This document shows positions 1-7,508 of a stretch of DNA of 64,000 nucleotides, one piece after another. The notes under the pieces are model-generated. The model was not told the origin of the DNA, ran no database searches, and was given only the letters and a program-made list of their open reading frames with translations. Position numbers and translations under genes: made by a program. The stretch covers positions 1-64,000 of the forward strand of contig CAMAQH010000011.1 of the NCBI GenBank assembly GCA_945860295.1, in the 5' to 3' direction. The stretch is from Prosthecobacter debontii. GTDB lineage: Bacteria > Verrucomicrobiota > Verrucomicrobiia > Verrucomicrobiales > Verrucomicrobiaceae. Each line of letters opens with the position of its first letter. Positions within the stretch are counted from its first letter, which is position 1.

Positions 1-1188
1 CAAAGCACGACCCAGAGTGCCGGTGAGCCAGAGGTAATGATCGGACGGCAACTGAGGTTCGGTGAGGAAGCCGTCGGTGCCGATGGGTGCATTGGAGGTT
101 GTTTTGAAAATGGCGGTGCCTTCATCCAGTTCATCAAACATGGCGACGTAGAGCATGGAACTGCCGCCGGCGATGCGCTTGCTGGCCTGATTCCATAGGA
201 ACTCTCCTCCGAGTCGTGGGATGGCATTCAGCGGGGCATCGACTCCGCGCATCTTGCTCAGATTCCGCCAACTGAAGCCGGGAAACACGACAGGCAGGTA
301 ATCCTGATCATGCTCGCGACACCACTTAGCGTCAGCTTCATGCACTTTGCCAATCATCTGCGTGGCATTCTCAGGCGAGTGATAACGACCGACGGCCCAG
401 GGACTGATGATGTCCGCGCTTTGCAGCACTTCGTTCAGCTTTGGATCGCGTGTGGCATCGCCTTCCAGAGTGCGCCAATGCCAGGGCACGCCAGCCATGA
501 CGGTGAGTTTGCCGAACTCGGGATTGTCATGCAGGAAGCGCAGCAGAGCGTGACTCTCATCAAGTGTGTAGTCGCGACCATCATTGAAGCCGATGCCCCA
601 GACGGCGACGACGGGCTTGCCTGCATGGCGTTGATACGTCGGATCATCGAGAATGTGCAGCTCGGTGCGCAGTCGCTTCCAGTCTTGCATGATCACAGAT
701 TCGAGTTCGCCTGCTTTGAGTCCGCTGAGGTCATACATCACGGACCAAGTGCGGCCCGTCGCTTTGGCGCTATCGCGGACATGCTGCAAAACAGTGTCGT
801 GATGCGCGCGGAAGCGTTTGTCCTTCAATACGGTGCCGAAGCGCTGGAGGAAGACACCGTCGATTCCATGTTCCTTCATCCATTCGAAGTGCCGACGAAC
901 CGTCTTCGGATGCGCGGAGCTATGAACCTGCGCCGCCGTGCCCTTGGCAAGCTTCAGCGGCGTGTCGAATCGCTCATCGGCATCAAGCTCCGAGACATCC
1001 GGCCAGAGGTCGATGTGGCACTGCCCCGGCTTGTTGAAACCGTAGTGAACCCAGCCGAGATTTGAGCCATCTGTCGGCGTGGCAAACCAACCCTGATAAC
1101 CGCACATGACTTTGCCGAAAAGCGTGGCCGGATCGGCAGCGTGTAGGAGGCTGGTTGCGAAGATCGAGGCAAAAAGCAAAGTGCGCAT
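1..1188 (-). CDS. GH71/99-like secreted glycoside hydrolase, C-terminus cut by window edge
   Basis: An open frame runs from ATG at 1188 leftward through base 1 without a stop, so 396 codons are visible and the end is missing. The N-terminus (MRTLLFASIFATSLLHAADP) is a signal peptide followed by a mature start, so the protein should be exported. The following GYQGWFATPTDG and WVHYGF segments are typical of the TIM-barrel proteins annotated as glycoside hydrolase family 71/99-like. Later segments (HFEWMKEHGIDGVFLQRF, AGKPVVAVWGIGF) read as barrel strands with aromatic and acidic residues. Substrate is not predictable; characterised relatives act on alpha-mannans or alpha-glucans. Rightward frames in this region are antisense shadows. 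It ends against the asd gene on the same strand with 46 bp between them. Confidence 0.75.
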   Translation of the reverse strand, partial: MRTLLFASIFATSLLHAADPATLFGKVMCGYQGWFATPTDGSNLGWVHYGFNKPGQCHIDLWPDVSELDADERFDTPLKLAKGTAAQVHSSAHPKTVRRHFEWMKEHGIDGVFLQRFGTVLKDKRFRAHHDTVLQHVRDSAKATGRTWSVMYDLSGLKAGELESVIMQDWKRLRTELHILDDPTYQRHAGKPVVAVWGIGFNDGRDYTLDESHALLRFLHDNPEFGKLTVMAGVPWHWRTLEGDATRDPKLNEVLQSADIISPWAVGRYHSPENATQMIGKVHEADAKWCREHDQDYLPVVFPGFSWRNLSKMRGVDAPLNAIPRLGGEFLWNQASKRIAGGSSMLYVAMFDELDEGTAIFKTTSNAPIGTDGFLTEPQLPSDHYLWLTGTLGRAL

Positions 1189-1234
1189 CAGGCTGTCACC
1201 TTATGCGCACTTTGAGAGGTTTGTGAAATGAGGA

Positions 1235-2260
1235 TTACACCAGACACTCCGCGATTTGCACCGCATTGAGCGCGGCTCCTTTGAGGAGCTGATCACCGAC
1301 GACCCAGAAGGAGAGTCCATTGTCCAGGGCGCAGTCGAGGCGGAGACGGCCGACGGCGCAGTTGTCGCGACCGGCGATGTCGAGGGCGAGCGGGTACTGC
1401 TTGTTAGCCGGATCGTCGATCACATCTAGGCCGGGAGCTTTACTCAGGATTTCACGGGCTGCGGCGACAGTGACGGGCTTTTCAAATTCAGCGCTGATGC
1501 TGATGCTGTGAGCGCGGAAGACTGGAATGCGCACGCAGGTCACGGAGGCGCGGAAGTCCGGGTGATGCATGATCTTGCGGCCTTCGTTTTCCATCTTCAT
1601 CTCTTCTTTCGTATAACCAGATTCGAGGAATGAATCGACATGTGGGATGGCATTGAAGGCGATCTGATGGGGATAGACGGTTGGCTTCGAGTCGAGCTTA
1701 GCCGCATCCCAAGCGCGGTTTTCGCTGGCCCATTCGCGGGACTGCTTGGCGAGTTCCTCAATGGCCTGCGCGCCGGTGCCGGAGACGGCTTGATAGCTGC
1801 TGGCGATGATGCGCTTCACGCCGAAGGCTTGGTGCAGCGGATACAATGCCATGAGCGAGATCGCAGTGGTGCAGTTTGGGTTGGCGAGGATGCCCTGATG
1901 GCCCTTTACATCGGCGGCATTGATCTCTGGCACCACGAGAGGGACTGAGGGGTCCTGACGGAAGTAGGAGGAGTTATCCACCACCACAGCACCAGCTTTC
2001 ACCGCGTGTGGGGCGAAGTCGCGCGAGATGCCAGCACCGGCGCTAAACAGGGCGATGTCCACCCCAGCGAAACTGTCGGCGGTGAGTTCCTTGATGGTCA
2101 CGTCCTCACCTTTGAATTTCATGATCTTGCCGGCGCTGCGGGCGCTGGCGAGAAGGGTGAGTTGGCCGACGGGGAATCCGCGCTCTTCGAGGCAGCGCAG
2201 CATTTCCACTCCCACCGCTCCGGTGGCACCGACGACGGCGACGTGTTTCAGGTTACTCAT
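1235..2260 (-). CDS. asd: Aspartate-semialdehyde dehydrogenase
   Basis: Catalyses NADPH-dependent reduction of aspartyl phosphate to aspartate semialdehyde, the branch step to lysine/diaminopimelate, threonine and methionine, in the cytoplasm. The 341-aa length is normal. The N-terminal Rossmann loop GATGAVG is at residues 11-17, the catalytic cysteine is C130 in NPNCTT, and a conserved arginine/histidine segment (RIPVFRAHS) lies near residue 245. It is transcribed away from transketolase, with a 192-bp divergent spacer. No other amino-acid biosynthesis gene is adjacent, so it is probably a single-gene unit. Identification is secure. Confidence 0.95.
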   Translation of the reverse strand: MSNLKHVAVVGATGAVGVEMLRCLEERGFPVGQLTLLASARSAGKIMKFKGEDVTIKELTADSFAGVDIALFSAGAGISRDFAPHAVKAGAVVVDNSSYFRQDPSVPLVVPEINAADVKGHQGILANPNCTTAISLMALYPLHQAFGVKRIIASSYQAVSGTGAQAIEELAKQSREWASENRAWDAAKLDSKPTVYPHQIAFNAIPHVDSFLESGYTKEEMKMENEGRKIMHHPDFRASVTCVRIPVFRAHSISISAEFEKPVTVAAAREILSKAPGLDVIDDPANKQYPLALDIAGRDNCAVGRLRLDCALDNGLSFWVVGDQLLKGAALNAVQIAECLV

Positions 2261-2360
2261 GTTGGTGTGTTCTTGGTTTGGGGAAAAAGGGCGCGCAGAT
2301 TAGGAGCAAACGCAGGGAATGCAAGGAGCAGGGGCACTGTCACGGCTTCGTTTTTCGGCC

Positions 2361-2388
2361 TTGAAAACGACCTCTGCTCCCGTAAAGA
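2361..2388 (+). promoter_or_regulatory. Weak sigma70-like promoter candidate upstream of transketolase
   Basis: TTGAAA at 2361-2366 and TAAAGA at 2383-2388 are separated by 16 bp, 64 bp upstream of the transketolase start. The spacing is slightly short and the -10 is imperfect, so this is only a candidate. Confidence 0.2.
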
Positions 2389-2452
2389 ACAGGCCTCCTG
2401 CGTCTGGCCGCCTCCTGCGCCTCATTCAAATCATAGATCCCTGCTCCTGCTC

Positions 2453-4429
2453 ATGAATAATGCCCTCCTCGCCCAAGCCGCCAATGAAGCCCGTGGTCTC
2501 GCCATGGACGCCGTCCACAAGTGCTCCTCTGGCCATCTCGGTCTGCCGCTAGGCTCCGCTGAAATCGGTGCCGTGCTTTTTGGCGAAAGCCTGCAATGCG
2601 ATCCTGCCGATCCGACATGGCTTAATCGCGACCGTTTCATTCTGAGTGCAGGGCACGGCTCCATGTTCATCTACTCCTGGCTGCACCTCAGCGGCTATGC
2701 CGTGACGATTGATGACGTTTCAAATTTCCGCGTGCTGCATTCCATCACTCCGGGTCACCCCGAGTTCCGTGAAACCCCAGGCGTGGAGTCCACCACCGGC
2801 CCTCTCGGGCAGGGTATCGGCAATGCTGTTGGTTATGCGCTCTCCGGCAAGATGGCTGCAGCTAAGTACAACACGGCTGATCACAAGATCATCGACAACC
2901 ACATCATCGCTCTCGCGGGTGATGGCTGTCTCCAGGAAGGTGTGGCTCGCGAAGCCGTGGCTTTTGCCGCGCACAATCAGCTCGATAATCTGATCGTAAT
3001 CTATGACTCCAATGATGTGACTTTGGACGCCATGGCAAAGCTCACTCAGAGCGAAGACACACAGGCGATCTACACGGCCATCGGTTGGAATGCGGTGACC
3101 ATCGACGGTCATGATCTCGACGCCGTGAGCGCTGCTGTCGCTGCCGCTAAGAAGAGCGACAATGGTAAGCCCACGATCATCATCGCCAAGACCATCATCG
3201 GCAAAGGCATCCCCGAAGTCGCAGGCACCGCCAAGGGCCACGGTGAAGGCGGCGCTAAGTTTGCTGATGCCGCCAAGAAAGGTCTCGGCATCCCCGAAGG
3301 CACGCATTTCTATGTGAGCGATGCCGTGAAAGCTTACTTCGCTGAACTCAAATCCAAGCGCGCTGCGGCTCATGCCGAGTGGAGTGCGACCTTCGCCGCA
3401 TGGAGCACCGCCAATGCCGCGCTTGCTACTGAACTCGATGCTGCTCGCAACGGTAGCCTCAGCGCCGAAGACCTGCTCAAAGTTATCCCTGAATATCCGT
3501 CTGAAGGCAAAGCCGCCACGCGCAACAGCGGTGGCGAGATCCTCAATCATCTGGCGAAAGCCGTGCCAAATCTTATCACCGGCAGCGCCGACCTTTTCGG
3601 CTCCACGAAGAACTACATCACTGGTGGTGGTGATTTTAGCGCCAGCAACCGAACAGGTCGTAACATTTGGTTCGGCATCCGCGAGCACGCCATGGGTGCG
3701 ATTTGCAACGGCATCGCCTATGACGGCCTCTTCCTCGGAAGCTGCGCCACCTTCCTCGTCTTTGCCGACTACTGCCGCCCGAGCATCCGCCTCGCAGCAC
3801 TGGCAAAACTGCCCGTGACTTACATCTTCACTCACGACTCGGTCGGTGTGGGTGAAGACGGCCCGACGCATCAGCCTGTGGAAACCGTCAGCGGCCTGCG
3901 CGTCATCCCGAATCTCGACGTCATCCGCCCTGGCGATGCCGAAGAAGCCGCCGCTGCCTTTGCCGCTGCCTTCAGCCGTGCTGATGGCCCCACTCTGCTC
4001 GCCTTGAGCCGCCAGGATTTGCCGCATCAAGGTGGAGCCAGCGCCGCGACCCGTCGTGAAGGCACGCTCAAAGGTGGTTATGTCCTAGTGAAGGAAACTG
4101 CCCCACTAGAGGCCATAGTCATCGCCACTGGTTCTGAAGTTCAGTGGGCCGTCGAAGGAACCAAAGGCAAGCCCGGCGTCCGCGTCGTCAGCCTCCCATG
4201 CTTCGAGCGCTTTGATCGTCAAGACGCCGCGTATCGCGAGTCCGTCCTACCAGCAGCCTGCACCAAGCGCGTCGCTATCGAAGCCGGTGTCTCCGGTCTC
4301 TGGTGGAAATACGTCGGCACCCAGGGCCAGATCATCGGCATCGACCGCTTTGGCATCAGCGCCCCCGGCAACACTGTCTTCAAAGAACTCGGCATCACCG
4401 CCGACGCCGTCGCAAAAGCGCTGGCATGA
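2453..4429 (+). CDS. tkt: Transketolase
   Basis: Thiamine-diphosphate enzyme of the non-oxidative pentose phosphate pathway that transfers two-carbon units between sugar phosphates. The frame is open from 2006, but the first 149 codons have no family similarity and lie antisense over the asd start. ATG at 2453 gives the normal 658-aa protein beginning [20 protein letters not shown]. Visible landmarks are the ThDP-binding GDG at residues 156-158 ([10 protein letters not shown]), [13 protein letters not shown] at 115-127 and the pyrimidine-domain stretch [14 protein letters not shown] strong intrinsic terminator follows 45 bp after the stop. Confidence 0.95.
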   Translation: MNNALLAQAANEARGLAMDAVHKCSSGHLGLPLGSAEIGAVLFGESLQCDPADPTWLNRDRFILSAGHGSMFIYSWLHLSGYAVTIDDVSNFRVLHSITPGHPEFRETPGVESTTGPLGQGIGNAVGYALSGKMAAAKYNTADHKIIDNHIIALAGDGCLQEGVAREAVAFAAHNQLDNLIVIYDSNDVTLDAMAKLTQSEDTQAIYTAIGWNAVTIDGHDLDAVSAAVAAAKKSDNGKPTIIIAKTIIGKGIPEVAGTAKGHGEGGAKFADAAKKGLGIPEGTHFYVSDAVKAYFAELKSKRAAAHAEWSATFAAWSTANAALATELDAARNGSLSAEDLLKVIPEYPSEGKAATRNSGGEILNHLAKAVPNLITGSADLFGSTKNYITGGGDFSASNRTGRNIWFGIREHAMGAICNGIAYDGLFLGSCATFLVFADYCRPSIRLAALAKLPVTYIFTHDSVGVGEDGPTHQPVETVSGLRVIPNLDVIRPGDAEEAAAAFAAAFSRADGPTLLALSRQDLPHQGGASAATRREGTLKGGYVLVKETAPLEAIVIATGSEVQWAVEGTKGKPGVRVVSLPCFERFDRQDAAYRESVLPAACTKRVAIEAGVSGLWWKYVGTQGQIIGIDRFGISAPGNTVFKELGITADAVAKALA

Positions 4430-4431
4430 GT

Positions 4432-4461
4432 GTAGGCCGGGTTTTCCAGCCCGGCTTCTAC
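4432..4461. repeat. Imperfect hairpin (REP-like candidate) after transketolase
   Basis: GCCGGG at 4436-4441 pairs with CCCGGC at 4450-4455 around an 8-nt loop. Outer GTAG and CTAC also pair if two Ts bulge. It begins two bases after the tkt stop, just before the real terminator. It could be a dispersed repeat or part of 3'-end processing; a single copy does not decide. Confidence 0.35.
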
Positions 4462-4473
4462 CTCAAACTCCCC

Positions 4474-4501
4474 AAAGGAGGCTGGCAACAGCCTCCTTTT
4501 T
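4474..4501 (+). terminator. Intrinsic terminator of transketolase
   Basis: A perfect 10-bp stem (AAAGGAGGCT at 4474-4483 with AGCCTCCTTT at 4490-4499), a 6-nt loop and a run of Ts to 4501, with another TTTT at 4503-4506. This is a textbook rho-independent terminator for the rightward tkt transcript. Confidence 0.9.
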
Positions 4502-4517
4502 GTTTTAACCTCGACTC

Positions 4518-4797
4518 ATGCCCAGACGATAACTTCGCCACCCACATCAGGTCACTGACTGGCTCCATGAGTGGGGAGCCAAGTTGCAGGAACACGCCTC
4601 GATGATTCTCATTGGCTCTGCGGGACTGCTTTGGCACGCGGCCGGGATCGGCCGAGATGATCCTTTGCCAGAGAACAGCATGGATGTGGGCCCTGTGACG
4701 GACAGTGATGCCGTGGCTTAGCTGGCTTACGACGCATTGATCGGCTGCGAGTTTCAGGCCGTCGTCGCCACCACTTCATGGACGAAATGTGTTTCAT
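4518..4797 (+). pseudogene. Degraded nucleotidyltransferase-like gene relic
   Basis: One frame starting at ATG 4518 reads as protein across two in-frame stops: MPRR, stop, then WLHEWGAKLQEHASMILIGS, continuing through LLWHAAGIGRDDPLPENSMD to a second stop, then LAYDALIGCEFQAV before it breaks down. The hydrophobic ILIGSAGLL followed by LPENSMDV.PVTD resembles small nucleotidyltransferase-fold proteins (DUF6036-like) common in this phylum. That assignment is from memory of the family and is moderate at best. The stops and the missing C-terminal half show it is inactive. It fills the gap between the tkt terminator and ppk2. Confidence 0.5.
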
Positions 4798-4841
4798 GAA
4801 TGGCTGCCATCCTGCACGATGCGAGGCATTCTTTATCTCTC

Positions 4842-5729
4842 ATGAAACTCAAGATCGAACTCGACGACTTCCGTGTGCCTGATGGCAAACCTTTCCGAAT
4901 CGCCAAGGCGAAGACAAAGGGGAGCAAATTTTACCGCGATGATGCACACTATGAGGAGTTGATCGGTCAATTCAGAATCGAGATCGATGACTTGCAGCAG
5001 AAGATGTATGCGCAGGATCGGCAGGGACTGCTGCTGATTTTTCAAGCGATGGATGCCGCGGGAAAGGACAGCACAATCAAGCATGTGATGAGCGGGGTGA
5101 ATACGCAGGGCGTGGAGTGTTATGCTTTCAAGCGCCCCACGGATAATGAACTCGATCACGATTTTCTCTGGCGCACTTCGAGGGTGATGCCGCCGCGCGG
5201 ACGGATCGGCATTTTCAATCGCAGCTACTATGAGGAGGTGCTGGTCTGCCGGGTTCACCCGGAGATCGTGACGAAGATCCAGAGACTGCCGGCGAAGACG
5301 ACGAAGAATGTGGATAAGCTTTTTGCAGATCGGCTGAAGGACATTCGCAATTTTGAGGCCTACAGCCACCGCAATGGCATACGCATCGTGAAGTTCTTTC
5401 TCCATGTGTCGAAGGAGGAGCAGAAGAAGCGCTTCCTGGCGCGAATCGACACGCCGAGCAAGAACTGGAAGTTCGAGGAGGGCGATGTGAAGGAGCGTGG
5501 TTTTTGGAAGGAGTACCAGCATGCTTATGAGGATGCCATCTGCACGACGGACACAGAAGACTGTCCCTGGTATGTCGTCCCGGCTGACGACAAGAAGAAC
5601 ATGCGCCTCATCGTGAGCGCGGCGATTCTGCACGAGATGCAGAGCATGAAGTTGAAGTATCCCGAACTGCCTGCGGAGCAGAAGGCACACTTGGAAGCGG
5701 CGAAGAAATTTCTGCTAGCTGAAAAGTGA
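4842..5729 (+). CDS. Polyphosphate kinase 2 family phosphotransferase
   Basis: PPK2-family enzymes move phosphate between inorganic polyphosphate and nucleotides. The P-loop is DAAGKDST at residues 71-78, followed by IKHVMSGVNTQG, DHDFLWR and the lid-type motif FNRSYYEEVL (125-134), all hallmarks of the family. ATG at 4842 is preferred over the open frame beginning at 4800 because it yields a 295-aa protein starting MKLKIELDDF, the usual length. The pattern matches the PPK2 group often annotated as polyphosphate:nucleotide phosphotransferase; whether AMP or ADP is the acceptor cannot be read. No ppk1 or exopolyphosphatase is nearby. Confidence 0.9.
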   Translation: MKLKIELDDFRVPDGKPFRIAKAKTKGSKFYRDDAHYEELIGQFRIEIDDLQQKMYAQDRQGLLLIFQAMDAAGKDSTIKHVMSGVNTQGVECYAFKRPTDNELDHDFLWRTSRVMPPRGRIGIFNRSYYEEVLVCRVHPEIVTKIQRLPAKTTKNVDKLFADRLKDIRNFEAYSHRNGIRIVKFFLHVSKEEQKKRFLARIDTPSKNWKFEEGDVKERGFWKEYQHAYEDAICTTDTEDCPWYVVPADDKKNMRLIVSAAILHEMQSMKLKYPELPAEQKAHLEAAKKFLLAEK

Positions 5730-5782
5730 CCACTCACTTCTTCCCTTGCCACGCCCAAGCCACCTCATAGACTGCGCCCCTC

Positions 5783-6457
5783 ATGGATGACGACATCCCC
5801 AAAGATATTCCAGATGACATCGTGAAGGAGGCCTCAGGCGGCATCCCGACGCGCAAGACCCTGATCGAGCGGTTGGATAACTGGTCCGATTGGTCGAGCT
5901 GGGATGAATTTTATCGCATCTACTCCGGCTTCGTTTTCCATGTGGCCCGCAAGTCCGGTCTGAGTGATGACGAGTCGAATGATGTGGTGCAGGAGACCTT
6001 CATCGGCGTAGCGAAGAATCTGCAAAAGAAGAAGTTCGACACGAGCCTGGGCTCTTTTAAATCCTTCCTGCTTAATCAGGCGCGTTGGCGTATTTTGGAC
6101 CAGTTTCGCCGCCGCAAAAAGCAGCAGAGCCGTGAGGCGAATTTATATGCGGATGAAACCGATGAGCGTCGCACAGCACCGATTGACCGCTGTGCTGATC
6201 CGAACGGGATGGCGCTGGAAAAGCTCTGGGATAAGGAGTGGCAGGACAAGGTCATGGACATCGCTCTGCGGCGCGTGCGCACGCAAGTGTCTCCGCGCCA
6301 ATTTCAGATTTTTTCTTGTTACGTCCTGAAGGGCTGGTCGCCTGAGCGAGTGAAAAAAGAACTCGGCGTGAATGCCGCGCAGGTGTACTTGGCCAAGCAT
6401 CGTGTAGGACGCATCCTCAAACGTGAGGCTGCGAAATTAGCTGCAGAAGAGCAATGA
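5783..6457 (+). CDS. RNA polymerase sigma factor, ECF-like
   Basis: A 224-aa sigma70-family protein. Region 2 is visible around residues 50-110 (DDESNDVVQETFIGVAKNL, then a helix ending in LDQFRRRKKQ). Region 4 helix-turn-helix is near 175-220 (SPRQFQIFSCYVLKGWSPER then KELGVNAAQVYLAKHRVGRI). There is an N-terminal extension of about 30 acidic residues and a longer than usual linker. No anti-sigma gene is adjacent. The next gene downstream encodes a DNA-binding-type basic protein, with a 16-bp palindrome between them. Regulon unknown. Confidence 0.85.
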   Translation: MDDDIPKDIPDDIVKEASGGIPTRKTLIERLDNWSDWSSWDEFYRIYSGFVFHVARKSGLSDDESNDVVQETFIGVAKNLQKKKFDTSLGSFKSFLLNQARWRILDQFRRRKKQQSREANLYADETDERRTAPIDRCADPNGMALEKLWDKEWQDKVMDIALRRVRTQVSPRQFQIFSCYVLKGWSPERVKKELGVNAAQVYLAKHRVGRILKREAAKLAAEEQ

Positions 6458-6498
6458 ACGTTATGACCGAAAGCAGTTGCTAACTAACGCCTTGATCA

Positions 6499-6514
6499 TG
6501 TGGTTAGAACCACA
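6499..6514. promoter_or_regulatory. Palindromic operator-like site
   Basis: TGTGGTT and AACCACA form perfect 7-bp arms around a central AG, 41 bp after the sigma-factor stop and 62 bp before the next ATG. The 2-nt centre is too short for an RNA hairpin loop, so a protein-binding operator is more likely than a terminator. Confidence 0.4.
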
Positions 6515-6576
6515 CTTTCAGGTTGCGGACATTCCTGACACATCCACTATCTGGGCCCTTTCGTAACAACAAATCT

Positions 6577-7242
6577 ATGCGCCGCCGATCCAACCCACTC
6601 TCTGAACGTAACATTAAGCGTATCGACACCCGCCCGGATGCGATCAAGCAAACTCACGGCTTCCAGGTCTGTATTTCACGCGACGGTTCTTTGCACACCA
6701 AACACTTTTCTGACAGCCTCTTTGGCGGGATCAAAGGTTCGCAAAAGAAAGCGCGCGCTTACCGTGATGCGATGCTCGCCGAAATGCCGCCCCTTGAAGC
6801 GAGCCGTATCGCTCACACCACGAACGCTAAAAACAAGAGTGGTCATGTCGGAATCTCCTACCGCAAATACAAGACTGCCAAAGGCAAAACCACACGCTTG
6901 ATCGCCGTGTCTGTCCGCGCTGAAAAAGGTAAGACCGTCTCACGCGTGTATCGTTACACGAAGGAAGATCACGACAAGGTGCTCGCCGAGGCGATCTCCT
7001 TCCGTGAAGATCTGCTACTCGAGCGCTTGAAGCGTGAGGGTGGCGTCACTGGTATCATCAAGGCCAAGGTGCCGCTTGCTGACAAGCCGAAGAAAAAAGC
7101 CGGTAAAGCGGTGAAGCTTACTCGGACTAAGAAGGCGGACAGGGTTGCTGCTCCAGCCAAGAAGGCGGTGAAGAAGGCTGTTCCAGTCAAGAAAGCGGCT
7201 CCTGCAAAAAAGGCCGCTAAGAAAGCCAAGGGCCGCAAATAG
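6577..7242 (+). CDS. AP2-like DNA-binding protein with lysine/alanine-rich H1-like tail
   Basis: A 221-aa basic protein. Residues about 80-140 contain NKSGHVGISYRKYK and a following strand-helix stretch that resemble the bacterial AP2 domain (NxSGxxGV/ISxxK). An earlier stretch (GFQVCISRDGSLHTKHF) may be a second, weaker AP2-like half. The last 60 residues are repeats of KKA, PAKKA and VKKA, as in histone H1-like and nucleoid proteins. ATG 6577 is chosen over an upstream TTG at 6523 because the TTG extension has no domain similarity and would start close to the palindrome. Bacterial AP2 domains are usually fused to homing endonucleases or integrases; here the partner is a chromatin-like tail. 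Likely a DNA-bending or nucleoid protein, by inference. Confidence 0.7.
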   Translation: MRRRSNPLSERNIKRIDTRPDAIKQTHGFQVCISRDGSLHTKHFSDSLFGGIKGSQKKARAYRDAMLAEMPPLEASRIAHTTNAKNKSGHVGISYRKYKTAKGKTTRLIAVSVRAEKGKTVSRVYRYTKEDHDKVLAEAISFREDLLLERLKREGGVTGIIKAKVPLADKPKKKAGKAVKLTRTKKADRVAAPAKKAVKKAVPVKKAAPAKKAAKKAKGRK

Positions 7243-7260
7243 CCCGCATTCGTTTCGTTT

Positions 7261-7306
7261 CCAAAAAGCATTCTGCCTGAGTGATCGGGCAGGATGTTTT
7301 ATTTTT
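7261..7306. terminator. Bidirectional intrinsic terminator
   Basis: CATTCTGCC (7269-7277) pairs with GGCAGGATG (7288-7296), with one G:T wobble. Rightward it is followed by TTTTATTTTT, leftward by CTTTTTGG. It sits between the convergent AP2-like gene and the short frame downstream of opgH, so it can end both transcripts. Confidence 0.85.
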
Positions 7307-7310
7307 CGGC

Positions 7311-7508
7311 CTACTTGTTGATTAGGCCTTTCTCCTTGAGCAAGGTTTGGGTGCGGGAAACTAAGTAGCGCTTACTCGTGGCCGAGCAGTTGGCAAATGG
7401 TGGTATGAGGAACATTTGATCGACCGTCCAGAACCCTGTAACAGGATCAGTGACAAGCGGCTGCGTTTTGATTTGGGCTACGACTTCAGGGGAGAGGATC
7501 TGGTGCAA
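7311..7508 (-). CDS. Small ORF in frame with, and directly after, the opgH stop codon
   Basis: The reading frame of opgH ends with TGA at 7509-7511 and continues in the same frame for 65 more codons, from TTG at 7508 to a stop at 7311. The predicted peptide (LHQILSPEVVAQIKTQPLVT, then DPVTGFWTVDQMFLI) looks like real protein: balanced composition and predicted helices. It lies inside the opgH transcript, because the terminator comes only after it. It is either the original C-terminus of OpgH cut off by a nonsense change, a stop-codon readthrough extension, or a tiny separate gene. No family is recognised and no ribosome-binding site is obvious. Confidence 0.4.
   Translation of the reverse strand: MHQILSPEVVAQIKTQPLVTDPVTGFWTVDQMFLIPPFANCSATSKRYLVSRTQTLLKEKGLINK

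Noticed and set aside
310-1065. 251-codon rightward frame
   Set aside because: Antisense to the edge-truncated GH71/99-like gene, which has a signal peptide and family motifs; the rightward product has none.
2006-2452. 149-codon extension of transketolase
   Set aside because: Antisense to asd and unlike any transketolase; ATG 2453 gives the normal N-terminus.
2720-4030. 436-codon leftward frame over transketolase
   Set aside because: Exact antisense of a strongly conserved gene; long because of GC-rich codon bias.
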